A DNA stretch of 6,841 bases from Nitrosomonadaceae bacterium (GTDB taxonomy: Bacteria > Pseudomonadota > Gammaproteobacteria > Burkholderiales > Nitrosomonadaceae): the NCBI GenBank assembly GCA_919902625.1, contig CAKKRO010000152.1, positions 1 through 6,841 of the forward strand. The letters run 5' to 3'. Positions within the stretch are counted from its first letter, which is position 1. Each line of letters begins with the position of its first letter. The position numbers and the translations under genes are program-made. A model generated the notes under the pieces. It did not search any database and was not told the origin of the DNA. It saw only the letters and a program-made list of their open reading frames with translations. Shown here piece by piece: positions 1 through 6,841 of the stretch.

Positions 1-30
1 TACCCAATCCCAGGGATTTATGCCCATCAT
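1..30 (-). CDS. Possible 5' end of an unidentified gene, cut by the window edge
   Basis: Reading leftward from an ATG at 30-28, the frame stays open to the edge and gives MMGINPWDWV. A purine run, AAGGGGA, lies about 10 bases upstream (41-47) and could serve as a ribosome binding site. A second ATG directly follows at 27-25. An upstream ATG around 39-37 runs into a TGA after two codons, so it is not the start. Ten residues are too few to name a family; the Trp/Pro-rich start would suit a membrane protein, but that is a guess. The position, behind a hairpin and an AT-rich spacer downstream of addA, fits the start of a new transcription unit. The open frame could also be chance. Confidence 0.35.
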   Translation of the reverse strand, partial: MMGINPWDWV

Positions 31-80
31 CAACTCATTTCCCCTTTGTTCACAAGGATTAAAAAAAGAATTTATTTCAC

Positions 81-100
81 AAAAAATTTACAAATTTTTT
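81..100. repeat. Perfect A/T-only inverted repeat in the spacer
   Basis: AAAAAATTT (81-89) is mirrored by AAATTTTTT (92-100) around a two-base centre. Since a two-base loop cannot form, the usable stem is about eight A-U pairs. On the minus strand the second arm ends in a run of six T, so it resembles a weak terminator, but a stem with no G-C pairs would be unstable. It may simply reflect base composition. It could also mark a protein site, since A-tracts bend DNA. Confidence 0.3.
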
Positions 101-103
101 ATC

Positions 104-132
104 ATTTTATCCAAATATATTCTTATTGCTAA
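104..132 (-). promoter_or_regulatory. Candidate sigma-70 promoter for the left-edge gene
   Basis: On the minus strand TTAGCA (132-127, 4 of 6 to TTGACA) is separated by exactly 17 bases from TAAAAT (109-104, 5 of 6 to TATAAT). Transcription would start near 97, giving a leader of about 67 bases before the ATG at 30. The region is so AT-rich that such matches arise easily by chance. The -35 box lies inside the hairpin behind addA, so the two calls share bases. Confidence 0.2.
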
Positions 133-173
133 TGGAAAAATTGTATTTCATTTAGAAAATTTTTCCAGTTAGC
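128..173 (-). terminator. Hairpin behind addA: possible terminator or mRNA 3' stabiliser
   Basis: The arm at 128-142 pairs with the arm at 158-173 over 15 base pairs with a single bulged base, leaving a 15-base loop. It begins 12 bases after the addA stop codon, where an operon end would be expected. Against a standard intrinsic terminator, the stem is mostly A-U and the bases that follow on the minus strand (AATAAGAATA) contain no U-tract. The structure is therefore clear, but its role is inferred from position. It could instead protect the 3' end of the mRNA. Confidence 0.4.
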
Positions 174-185
174 CCTACTCGATTT

Positions 186-3100
186 TCACCACTCCCGCCA
201 ACCACGAATTAATGGAAAATAAACCCCCAATCTTATTGGCCGTGGATCTATTTGTTGCATGAGCATTGCGTAACGATTCAGTTGATGCTGATAGCGCATC
301 TGTTCACGATCAAGAAAACCCTGCATATCCGAACCCTCGTGACTGCTTGTTTTATAATCTATAATCCACCGTGTTCCATCGGAATCACAGAAAGTTCTAT
401 CAATCACCCAGCTCATTGACTCACCATTAATGATACCCGTGATTTTCAACTCATTTTGCGCAAGTGGGTGAGCTCCTAAAATCCATTGCCCGCGTTTATC
501 ATTGATTGCATTGGTCAACGCTGAATTTATGCGTTCAACCGCATATTCCATTTCCTTATTATTTCCGCTCATACCGCTAGCCAACAAATTCCGCCTAAAT
601 TGATCTTGCATCTTTTGTATACGTGCAGTGTTCCATCCGTACAGTTTATCTTCTGCAATTTGCTGTAACCATCGATGGACTACATTGCCTACATGGCGAG
701 CCGCTTCACTCACCCAAGAAAATTCTATTTCTTCTTGTATTCCTTTATTGTTATAAGGCTGTTGCCACACAACTGATTCCGGGGCACCAGGTAAAATCCA
801 TGCTGATTTCAGCCTGTAAATACCCTGATTGCAAATAACCTTGACGTTTGTCTCACTTTCATTCTCTTCCGGCTGACAATACTTAAATGTTGTATCCCTT
901 TCTGTTGCATCGACATAGATCGATTGCACCACCGGCCAAAGTCTGCATAACAGCGAACTCGCCACCGGTTTTTTAGGTATGATTTTTCCATCAATACCCG
1001 GAGTCACACTGACATTACCCAGCAAATGCAAAAATTTCTTAGCACGTGTTGCAGCAACATAAAGCAAGCGGTCTACTTCATAATCCTCCTTATTCCGGTC
1101 AAGCTTTTCCATCCACATATAGATTGGATCAATTTCCAATCCCGTTTCCTGAATGGGCGCAAGGAGTAAATCCGAGGCTGTCACATTCGTTTCATCGACA
1201 ATCTCATTGTGTGGCTGCTCCATCCACTTCAGCAATCGTTTATCATGATTGCGCGGCACTCGATCAAGCCCGGGCACAATCACCGTGTCAAATTCAAGCC
1301 CCTTAGCTTTGTGAATCGTCATGATCTGCAAGGTATCATCCGCATCCAAATCAGGCGATGCATACAGTTTATTCAATCCTTCTTCAAAGCCGATCAAGTC
1401 TTGAATATCGCCGGCCTCTTCTTGACCTTCAAGATAATCCAGATAAATCATCACATCCATCAGATCATTTGCAATGTGATCTTTCTCTCTTGCAGCCGGA
1501 TTCATACATGCTGGACCACCCAGTGCTTGCCACACTGATTCAATCATCATACGCAATGATTGACGCTGCCGGTTAGCCAAGCAAAGCTTCAGTGTTTCCC
1601 GTATCCGGCGCATGCGCATCATTGCATCGGTCGAAACGGTATGCCAATGAGTTTCATCACACATCAATCCCCACACGGTCGCTTCTTTTCTATAGACACC
1701 GCGATCATCTTTCCCTGTCAGCGCGTCAATATCTTTGAGCGAAAGACCGCACCAGGGCGCTCGTAACAAAGCAAACCAGGCAAGACGATCGGCCGGGTTT
1801 ATTAATGCACGGGTAAGCGCCAGTAAATCCTGCACTACCGATTTGTGGTGCAGTACTTCAATTTCAATGGCACGAAAACGCAAACCAACTGCTTTTATTT
1901 GCTTAACGATTTCACTTAAATGCCTGCGATTGCGCACTAAAACGGCAACCGTATCTGTTGGATTATCACGTCGCGTTTGCAGAATGATCTCAATAACTTG
2001 CCGCGCCTCTGCCACATAATTCTTTTCAAGCAGGGGATATACATTCACCGCCTTACCCGCAAGTATCGGATGTGTCGCAATTGAGGGGGTATAGGTCACA
2101 GCACCGGTTGCAATATCTTCGTAACCGGGCATGATTTGTGCAAAAGTCGAATTAACCCAATCAATAATTCCCTGTTGTGAACGGAAATTTGCTCTGAGCG
2201 TAATCGGCTGCAAAACAAGATGGCCAATACCGGCGTTACGCGCTTGTAAAAAAAGCCCCACTTCAGCTTCACGGAACCGGTAAATGGATTGCATTGGATC
2301 ACCCACGGCAAATAAGCTGCGCCCATCCCCTGCTTCCCAGCCTGCGGTAAGCTTCTCAATCAATTTGAATTGACTGATTGAAGTATCCTGGAACTCATCA
2401 ATCAACAAATGCTTGATGCGATAATCCAATGCTAACGCCAGATCTGTCGGCAATTCGGAATCGCCCAACGCAAGCAGCGCGCCCTGAGCCACTTCTGAGA
2501 AATCCACCTTACCGCTTGCTTGAAAAATTATTTTCAGTTGTGCCACGGCGTATGGCAACAATCTTGTTATTGCGCCTAATATTTCCCACTGTTTATCGGA
2601 ATAACCGGGCGGAGGGAGTTGGCGCATATCATGCAGAGCTTGCCGCAACGTATCATCTGAACTCAGTAAATCAATCAGGATTTCCAGGCGATTCTTCCAT
2701 ACCCTCGCCTCGTCCTTTTCGATTTTGGTTTTTCCGGGTGGAAAGCCTTGAGCGGCTGTCACTGTTTTGCGCCAGCTTCCATCTTTTGTCAGTAACAACT
2801 CAGCGATACCGCCCCAGTGTTCGACATCCGCCGCCGCTACTGCATCCAGCCCGTCGCAGATAGTGATCGTTGATGGTTTACTCTCAGAAATAAGATTTGC
2901 CGCCGCATAGCGCGCCAATTCAAGCAACTCGGTCTGCATAGCCTGTGGAAATAACCCGGAAACATGCTGGAGTGCGCTACGTCGTGAATTTCTCAGTGAT
3001 GTTTCCAGCTCATCTCTTGTTCTGCCATGCATATGGCGCAACCAATGGTCGCGCCGCGCCAGCATCTCAGCAAGCAGCGTTTCAATGCGTGCCCTGTCGT

Positions 3101-3647
3101 TATCCAGGTGCTCGAGCAATCGCTCAACATCATGGGCAATCCCGTGATCCCGTTCCACCAGTTCAAGCGTCGCTCGTGCCGCCTCCAGATAAAAATCTGA
3201 AGCATCATCGATTGTCTCAGGTTGCGCACCAAATTTTGACAGCATCGGCATTTGCCGTGTCAATGAAGCACATAATGAATCAATGGTTTGTATACGCAGC
3301 CGCTCTGGATTCCCGGCGATATGCCAGCCTATTTGGAGATCTCGTCGCAAAACAGCCGCTGATAGTTCACGATTCATTTTTTCATAAGCGGTTGCGGCAT
3401 GAATTGGTTGCTTGTCAGCTTCAAGCGCCGCTAAAACCCGGGTGCGCATTTCTGCTGCAGCTTTACGTGTGAATGTAATGGCCACAATCTCTTCCGGCGC
3501 ATCGACACACGCCAGCAATCTGAGATACCGCTGGATCAGGAGCCCGGTCTTGCCGGATCCAGCCGGTGCTTGAACGATGAATGATTGCGCAGGATCCAAC
3601 GCGCGGTTGCGTTCATCAGCATCAGAAATTGGCGCAACATCAGTCAT
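186..3647 (-). CDS. addA: AddA-like UvrD/RecB-family helicase-nuclease (1153 aa)
   Basis: This is the motor subunit of an AddAB-type complex, which unwinds and trims double-strand break ends in the cytoplasm so that RecA can load. The SF1A helicase motifs are complete: Walker A GSGKT at residues 30-34, TFTRKAAAEM at 58-67, Walker B DEFQDT at 417-422, GDPMQSIYRFR at 449-459, LRANFRS at 484-490, TIHKAKGLEFD at 777-787 and YVAATRAKK at 863-871. The C-terminal RecB-type nuclease domain keeps H991, D1083, the DYKT motif (D1097, K1099) and Q1122-x3-Y1126, so it should be active. The length fits AddA or RecB. I chose the ATG at 3647-3645: AGGA at 3659-3656 lies 8 bases upstream, whereas the ATG at 3653 would leave 2 bases and the longest frame starts with TTG at 3665. 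The gene overlaps addB by 8 bases (ATGACTGA), which suggests translational coupling. The addA symbol rather than recB rests on the nuclease-bearing AddB-like partner and the absence of any recC or recD here. Confidence 0.93.
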   Translation of the reverse strand: MTDVAPISDADERNRALDPAQSFIVQAPAGSGKTGLLIQRYLRLLACVDAPEEIVAITFTRKAAAEMRTRVLAALEADKQPIHAATAYEKMNRELSAAVLRRDLQIGWHIAGNPERLRIQTIDSLCASLTRQMPMLSKFGAQPETIDDASDFYLEAARATLELVERDHGIAHDVERLLEHLDNDRARIETLLAEMLARRDHWLRHMHGRTRDELETSLRNSRRSALQHVSGLFPQAMQTELLELARYAAANLISESKPSTITICDGLDAVAAADVEHWGGIAELLLTKDGSWRKTVTAAQGFPPGKTKIEKDEARVWKNRLEILIDLLSSDDTLRQALHDMRQLPPPGYSDKQWEILGAITRLLPYAVAQLKIIFQASGKVDFSEVAQGALLALGDSELPTDLALALDYRIKHLLIDEFQDTSISQFKLIEKLTAGWEAGDGRSLFAVGDPMQSIYRFREAEVGLFLQARNAGIGHLVLQPITLRANFRSQQGIIDWVNSTFAQIMPGYEDIATGAVTYTPSIATHPILAGKAVNVYPLLEKNYVAEARQVIEIILQTRRDNPTDTVAVLVRNRRHLSEIVKQIKAVGLRFRAIEIEVLHHKSVVQDLLALTRALINPADRLAWFALLRAPWCGLSLKDIDALTGKDDRGVYRKEATVWGLMCDETHWHTVSTDAMMRMRRIRETLKLCLANRQRQSLRMMIESVWQALGGPACMNPAAREKDHIANDLMDVMIYLDYLEGQEEAGDIQDLIGFEEGLNKLYASPDLDADDTLQIMTIHKAKGLEFDTVIVPGLDRVPRNHDKRLLKWMEQPHNEIVDETNVTASDLLLAPIQETGLEIDPIYMWMEKLDRNKEDYEVDRLLYVAATRAKKFLHLLGNVSVTPGIDGKIIPKKPVASSLLCRLWPVVQSIYVDATERDTTFKYCQPEENESETNVKVICNQGIYRLKSAWILPGAPESVVWQQPYNNKGIQEEIEFSWVSEAARHVGNVVHRWLQQIAEDKLYGWNTARIQKMQDQFRRNLLASGMSGNNKEMEYAVERINSALTNAINDKRGQWILGAHPLAQNELKITGIINGESMSWVIDRTFCDSDGTRWIIDYKTSSHEGSDMQGFLDREQMRYQHQLNRYAMLMQQIDPRPIRLGVYFPLIRGWREW

Positions 3648-6399
3648 TCTCATTTTCCTGCACAATCAGCCTTTCATCCATCCGCTCATAGATCCGGCAA
3701 AACAATTGCATAGCGCAAAACTCACAGGTCGCCGGGAAATTCTTAGGATTGACGGTAGCATCACCACCAGCAAAACCATCAGCCAGATCAATCAACTGCT
3801 GCCGCCATGTCGCAATCAATTGTTCCCATGAATTAAATTGCTTGCCTCCATTTACTTCCGAGAAAGATTTAACTCCCGGCAACAACCCTTGATCGCGCAC
3901 GATTGCCGCAAATCCCATTTCACCTAACTTAACCGAAGCAAATGCAACCCCCGCACCCTGCTGTACCTCGGTCATCACCAAATATAGCGGAAGTTGCGGT
4001 TCATCCGGGCGTTCACCGATCATTGTCTGAATGGATTGTTTCCTTGTCTTGTAATCGATAATGATATGTTGACCATCTTCCAATTCATCGATTCGATCCA
4101 ACCGGGCATTCAATACCAGATCGCCCACCCGGATAGCGTGTTTTTCCTCCGCAGCGATCACTGTAAATGGATTACGTTTCTTTTCTTCATCCAGCCATGC
4201 ACGTACCAAACGCACCAAACGGCGCTGTTCAATCTTCGCAAAACGGCCTGAAAGCGCAATCGGCCTGTCCTGCCGCATCTGCAAAACCGCATCGCCGGCA
4301 GCGCTCACCAACATATCGTTAAGACTGTGATCACTAATGCCATCGAGCGCATCTTTAGTCTTTAACTGCGTCCATATCTGCGCTAACACCTGGTGTACCA
4401 ATGAGCCCCGTTCCATCGCATTTAAACCCGTATGGGGCGCATCCAGGCTTTTTATATATAACCGATGCTTCGCCCAGGCGCGAAATGGGCATGCCGCATA
4501 ATCCTTGATCACTGATGTACCGCCTTTGATACCTTGTTTGGTAGCTTCCTTATCCAGGGGCGGCGCTTGATGATCTTCCATATACTCCAGTTCGCTTGAT
4601 TGGATGATCAGATCGCGATGCTGAGTAATGACAGGAAAAACCGGCTTAGCTTCAGGCAGGGATTTAATCAGTGGACTGGGCTTTAATTCATGCCCATCAC
4701 GATCATCACTGTATTTTGGATAACTTAAAATAACCTCTTCTGCACTGGACAACCATCCATCCGTCAGCCGCCGGGAGTAAGCCAATGATTCCAGCGTGGA
4801 TCCTAACGGCAACTTCGCCTTGCGTTGCAGTTCAACGGGTAGAAATGGATTGGGGCGGGAACGTAAAGGCCACTGCTCATCCGATAGCCCCATAACCCAT
4901 AGATGATCAAACGTCATCCCCGCCGCTTCCAGTACACCCAGAATCTGAATGGGCACCTGCGGCGTTTCGGGTTGAAACAGGGTATCGTTTGCCATTCGCC
5001 TCAGACGGCTGATCGCTTCGTGATCACTGGTTTTTGCAATCACATGATCCAATAGCGCAAAATCAGCAACTAATTCATGCCATTTTTTTAAAGTCTGGTA
5101 TTCAGTCGAGTCCAGACTGCGCTCCCCAGGAAAACCGATGATTTGTAATACTTCGGAGAAAACTTTGGCAAAAACGGTATGGCTCTCCGATCCGGGTAGT
5201 TTTGCTTGACGAAATGTGACTAATTCCGATAAACGTTGCATTAAGATCGGACAAAGGGTTTGGCCGCCTGCTTGCTGTAAGAATGTTATCAATCGCTCCA
5301 GAGTGATGACAGGCTCAGCATACCGGCGTATGCGCGCATCCAGTAATGCACGCTGATTCATCTCCGTTTCGCTCCCTGCAATAAACGGCGAACGCAACAG
5401 ATGGCTCACCCGTTTAAATTCCATTTCCTGACCCAGCAACTCCAGGCTTGTAAGCGCTGCATCAATCAGCGGATAAGACGCTAGCGCCAAACCCAGGGAA
5501 ACATTAAACGGAGCAACCGGCCGCGCGGCACCCGGCAATGCAAACTTAATATCTGGATGCATGACCGTATCAAAGATTCTGATTATCGCACTGCGATAAC
5601 TGGCCAATGCAGGCACCACGATGCCAATGCGCGCAGCACTATCCACCTCTACTTTGGTTCGCGCCCATAAAGCCGTCTGATAGATCTCATCACGACTGTT
5701 AATACATTCAACCCGCTGAATACCCTCCAACGATTGCCGGTATTTAGAAACCGGATGGGCAAGTACGACCTCACACCCGGTAGCGGCCAGTTTTTTCAGA
5801 AAGGTGATTTGCTGCGGTGTAAAAAGATCAAAACCATAGCAAATCAGAGCAGTCGCTTTCTTTATATCCAGATGCTCATAACGCTCTGTAACCAGATCAC
5901 AGATACGGGCCTGATCGGTTTGCCGATGACGCGCTGTTATCTGGCGATAGGATTTTGCCCAATCCAGAAATGCCTTGCCATCCTCATTCGGATAATCATC
6001 TTTAAGTCCCGGGATCAGTTGCCAGGTATGCGCCAATTGCCACGCTTCCCGAACCCAGTGGGCTGTCTGCGGAATTCTCAGTAGCGTCTTTCCCGCCACA
6101 GAGGATTGAATGATCGATTCCCACAGGGCCTGTTCCTGAGCTGCGGATAATAACAAGGGGAATACTGAGGTTTGTTTTGAATAGAGTGTATCGAGGTAAA
6201 TACGCTCAATTAAAGCGGTAAATGGCAAGACATCAGCCGAATGCCAGGCCGCCATTCCTTGACTGATTTGATGCTGGTTGAATTTTTCTTTAAGCGCCAA
6301 TGCAAGTCTTCGGTTAGGTGTAATAACCGTAGTACCGGCACTTATGCGCTTAACGACCTCATTAAAAGGGATTTGCGGGAATGGTGAAGAGTTAGACAT
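3640..6399 (-). CDS. addB: AddB-like PD-(D/E)XK nuclease subunit with Fe-S cluster (919 aa)
   Basis: This is the partner of the AddA-like protein in double-strand break end processing. The N-terminus (about residues 22-40, TVITPNRRLALAL) matches the usual AddB/RecC start, but there is no GxxGxGKT, so the helicase half is probably an inactive scaffold. A RecC/AddB-like stretch, FDHLWVMGLSDEQWP, ends at residue 511. The C-terminal nuclease domain shows C637 in DYAACPF, H669 in RGSLVH, D768 in ARLDRI, D782 and K784 in DYKT, and Q802-x3-Y806. It closes with C892-x2-C895-x5-C901. C637 plus these three cysteines are the AddB/Cas4-type 4Fe-4S 'staple'. At 919 residues it is shorter than the Bacillus protein (about 1,160). 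It resembles the TIGR03623 'probable DNA repair protein' family, named from memory. An in-frame TAA at 6414-6412 excludes a longer start, and no other start codon is near. There is no Shine-Dalgarno at normal spacing (see the junction entry). The addB symbol is by architecture. Confidence 0.88.
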   Translation of the reverse strand: MSNSSPFPQIPFNEVVKRISAGTTVITPNRRLALALKEKFNQHQISQGMAAWHSADVLPFTALIERIYLDTLYSKQTSVFPLLLSAAQEQALWESIIQSSVAGKTLLRIPQTAHWVREAWQLAHTWQLIPGLKDDYPNEDGKAFLDWAKSYRQITARHRQTDQARICDLVTERYEHLDIKKATALICYGFDLFTPQQITFLKKLAATGCEVVLAHPVSKYRQSLEGIQRVECINSRDEIYQTALWARTKVEVDSAARIGIVVPALASYRSAIIRIFDTVMHPDIKFALPGAARPVAPFNVSLGLALASYPLIDAALTSLELLGQEMEFKRVSHLLRSPFIAGSETEMNQRALLDARIRRYAEPVITLERLITFLQQAGGQTLCPILMQRLSELVTFRQAKLPGSESHTVFAKVFSEVLQIIGFPGERSLDSTEYQTLKKWHELVADFALLDHVIAKTSDHEAISRLRRMANDTLFQPETPQVPIQILGVLEAAGMTFDHLWVMGLSDEQWPLRSRPNPFLPVELQRKAKLPLGSTLESLAYSRRLTDGWLSSAEEVILSYPKYSDDRDGHELKPSPLIKSLPEAKPVFPVITQHRDLIIQSSELEYMEDHQAPPLDKEATKQGIKGGTSVIKDYAACPFRAWAKHRLYIKSLDAPHTGLNAMERGSLVHQVLAQIWTQLKTKDALDGISDHSLNDMLVSAAGDAVLQMRQDRPIALSGRFAKIEQRRLVRLVRAWLDEEKKRNPFTVIAAEEKHAIRVGDLVLNARLDRIDELEDGQHIIIDYKTRKQSIQTMIGERPDEPQLPLYLVMTEVQQGAGVAFASVKLGEMGFAAIVRDQGLLPGVKSFSEVNGGKQFNSWEQLIATWRQQLIDLADGFAGGDATVNPKNFPATCEFCAMQLFCRIYERMDERLIVQENEND
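3654..3659 (-). promoter_or_regulatory. Ribosome binding site of addA, inside the end of addB
   Basis: The minus strand reads AGGAAA at 3659-3654, within the last codons of addB. It is 8 bases from the ATG at 3647 measured from AGGA, but only 2 bases from the ATG at 3653. This spacing decides the start. A ribosome finishing addB at 3640 would be over this site, so the two subunits can be made in a fixed ratio. Confidence 0.6.
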
Positions 6400-6427
6400 G
6401 CGGTATCTGCATTACCGCAGCTTCTTT
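6392..6427 (-). other. fdxA-addB junction: start-codon hairpin and six-codon leader ORF
   Basis: The minus strand has a perfect 7-bp stem, TGCGGTA at 6419-6413 (as its complement pairs) with TACCGCA at 6405-6399, around a 7-base loop; it includes the A of the addB ATG. The only purine-rich site, AAAGAAG at 6427-6421, lies 21 bases from the addB start. It is 8 bases from another ATG at 6412, which opens the short frame MQIPHV and stops at TAA 6394-6392, just inside addB in another frame. Either the leader ORF or the fold could govern addB translation. No U-tract follows, so it is not an intrinsic terminator. The structure is visible; its function is inferred. Confidence 0.4.
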
Positions 6428-6751
6428 TTAGCGTTGCAGATGTTTCAATTTATCCGCCACACTGGCCCAGTCATCTGCATCCGGTAATGCGTCTTTCTTT
6501 TCAATAATGGGCTTCCATCGTTTTGATAACTCAGCATTGAGTTCAATAAATTGTAATTGCTGATCGGGTACATCATCTTCGGCATAAATCGCTTCTACCG
6601 GGCATTCTGCAACACATAGCGTGCAATCAATACATTCATCGGGATCAATGACTAAAAAATTGGGGCCTTCACGGAAACAATCTACCGGACATACATCCAC
6701 ACAATCCGTATATTTGCATTTAATACAATTTTCAGTTACTACATAAGCCAT
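6428..6751 (-). CDS. fdxA: 7Fe ferredoxin FdxA (3Fe-4S/4Fe-4S, Azotobacter FdI type, 107 aa)
   Basis: This is a small soluble low-potential electron carrier of the cytoplasm. Counting the initiator Met, the cysteines fall at 9, 12, 17, 21, 25, 40, 43, 46 and 50. In FdI numbering (Met removed), C8, C16 and C49 bind the 3Fe-4S cluster and C20, C39, C42 and C45 bind the 4Fe-4S cluster; all are present. So are C11 and the free C24. The first half (VVTENCIKCKYTDC, CPVDCF, EGPNFLVI, DPDECIDC) and the C-terminal tail (EKKDALPDADDW, KLKHLQR) follow Azotobacter ferredoxin I closely, and the length is the same. The physiological partner cannot be read from sequence. It is the first gene of the probable fdxA-addB-addA operon, 28 bases before addB. 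The start at 6751-6749 is supported by AAGGAAGAG at 6765-6757 and by exact agreement with the FdI N-terminus. Confidence 0.96.
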   Translation of the reverse strand: MAYVVTENCIKCKYTDCVDVCPVDCFREGPNFLVIDPDECIDCTLCVAECPVEAIYAEDDVPDQQLQFIELNAELSKRWKPIIEKKDALPDADDWASVADKLKHLQR

Positions 6752-6756
6752 GACAA

Positions 6757-6799
6757 CTCTTCCTTGCTTGACACTTTTATAGAATTTCGCATTTTAGCA
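6757..6799 (-). promoter_or_regulatory. Ribosome binding site and candidate -10 elements of fdxA
   Basis: AAGGAAGAG at 6765-6757 is a good Shine-Dalgarno, with 9 bases between its AGGA and the ATG. Upstream are two possible -10 boxes: TATAAA at 6781-6776 and TGCTAAAAT at 6799-6791, the latter with the TGn of an extended -10. Neither has a convincing -35 at 16-18 bases. The binding site is well supported; the promoter is a guess, and the operon could also be read through from genes to the right. Confidence 0.35.
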
Positions 6800-6804
6800 G
6801 AATT

Positions 6805-6840
6805 TTAATAAACAACGCCATCCTCAAAAACACTGAAACC
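6805..6840 (-). CDS. Possible 3' tail of an upstream gene, cut by the right edge
   Basis: One minus-strand frame is open from the edge for eleven codons (GFSVFEDGVVY) and ends at TAA 6807-6805, 53 bases before fdxA. If real, it is the C-terminus of the preceding gene, and fdxA might be co-transcribed with it. Eleven codons carry little weight. Another frame stays open further, to a TAA near 6780, and the third stops early. In related proteobacteria coaD often precedes this type of ferredoxin, but nothing here identifies the tail as CoaD. Confidence 0.15.
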   Translation of the reverse strand, partial: GFSVFEDGVVY

Positions 6841-6841
6841 G

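Noticed and set aside
20..172. Plus-strand frame of 50 codons starting MPIINSF
   Set aside because: It covers the AT-rich spacer and most of the hairpin, is rich in Lys, Ile and Phe as expected from composition alone, and has a poorly spaced ribosome binding site.
2096..3232. Minus-strand frames of 79 and 87 codons (2993-3232 and 2096-2359) inside the addA-like gene
   Set aside because: Both are out-of-frame shadows of a well-supported coding region, as is the 61-codon frame at 809-994. Nothing suggests a frameshift, because all helicase motifs occur in one frame.
2945..3472. 175-codon open frame on the plus strand, antisense to the addA-like gene
   Set aside because: It lies entirely opposite a gene with complete helicase motifs, its translation has no recognisable domain, and no ribosome binding site was evident. 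The same applies to the other plus-strand frames at 623-838, 1046-2019, 2429-2863, 3577-3831, 3994-4251, 5734-6084 and 6278-6487.
3648..3665. Six-residue longer N-terminus for the addA-like protein
   Set aside because: It would begin at a TTG without a Shine-Dalgarno, or at an ATG only 2 bases from AGGA; the ATG at 3647 has correct spacing.
3764..3771. Octamer identical to the E. coli Chi site (GCTGGTGG on the minus strand) inside addB
   Set aside because: That motif is specific to enteric RecBCD. One copy in 6.8 kb on two strands is compatible with chance, and it encodes part of an ordinary AGGD stretch.
6768..6773. Perfect TTGACA on the plus strand before the right edge
   Set aside because: The bases 16-18 positions downstream give at best a 3 of 6 match to TATAAT, and no plus-strand gene start is visible up to the edge.

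Overview
This window looks like ordinary chromosomal DNA of a betaproteobacterium, most likely of the Nitrosomonas group. The basis is the moderate GC content of the genes, a 7Fe ferredoxin almost identical in layout to Azotobacter FdI, and an AddB-like protein resembling the 'probable DNA repair protein' family (TIGR03623) that I associate with betaproteobacteria lacking classical RecBCD. The genus is an inference from memory, not from a database search.

Layout: all three complete genes lie on the minus strand and read right to left. They are fdxA (6751-6428), an addB-like nuclease gene (6399-3640) and an addA-like helicase-nuclease gene (3647-186). The fdxA-addB gap is 28 bases and addB-addA overlap by 8 bases, so the three are probably one operon, transcribed from the intergenic stretch right of 6751. 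Left of addA is a very AT-rich 155-base spacer with a near-perfect hairpin 12 bases after the addA stop. It is followed by what may be the first ten codons of another minus-strand gene, cut by the window edge. At the right edge, a short open tail may be the end of an upstream gene.

Function: the two large proteins together form an AddAB-type end-resection enzyme for recombinational repair of double-strand breaks. The AddA-like subunit carries every SF1A helicase motif plus a RecB-type nuclease domain. The AddB-like subunit has no recognisable Walker A motif but keeps a complete nuclease active site and the four cysteines of an AddB-type iron-sulfur cluster. So the complex would have one motor and two nucleases. 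The ferredoxin is a separate small electron carrier. Its link to the repair genes may be only shared transcription.

I saw no mobile element, CRISPR array, tRNA or rRNA, and no clear sign of a new system. The most curious local structure is the fdxA-addB junction: a 7-bp hairpin reaching the addB start codon, overlapped by a six-codon leader ORF that captures the only Shine-Dalgarno-like sequence. No stretch longer than 300 bases lacks a gene.
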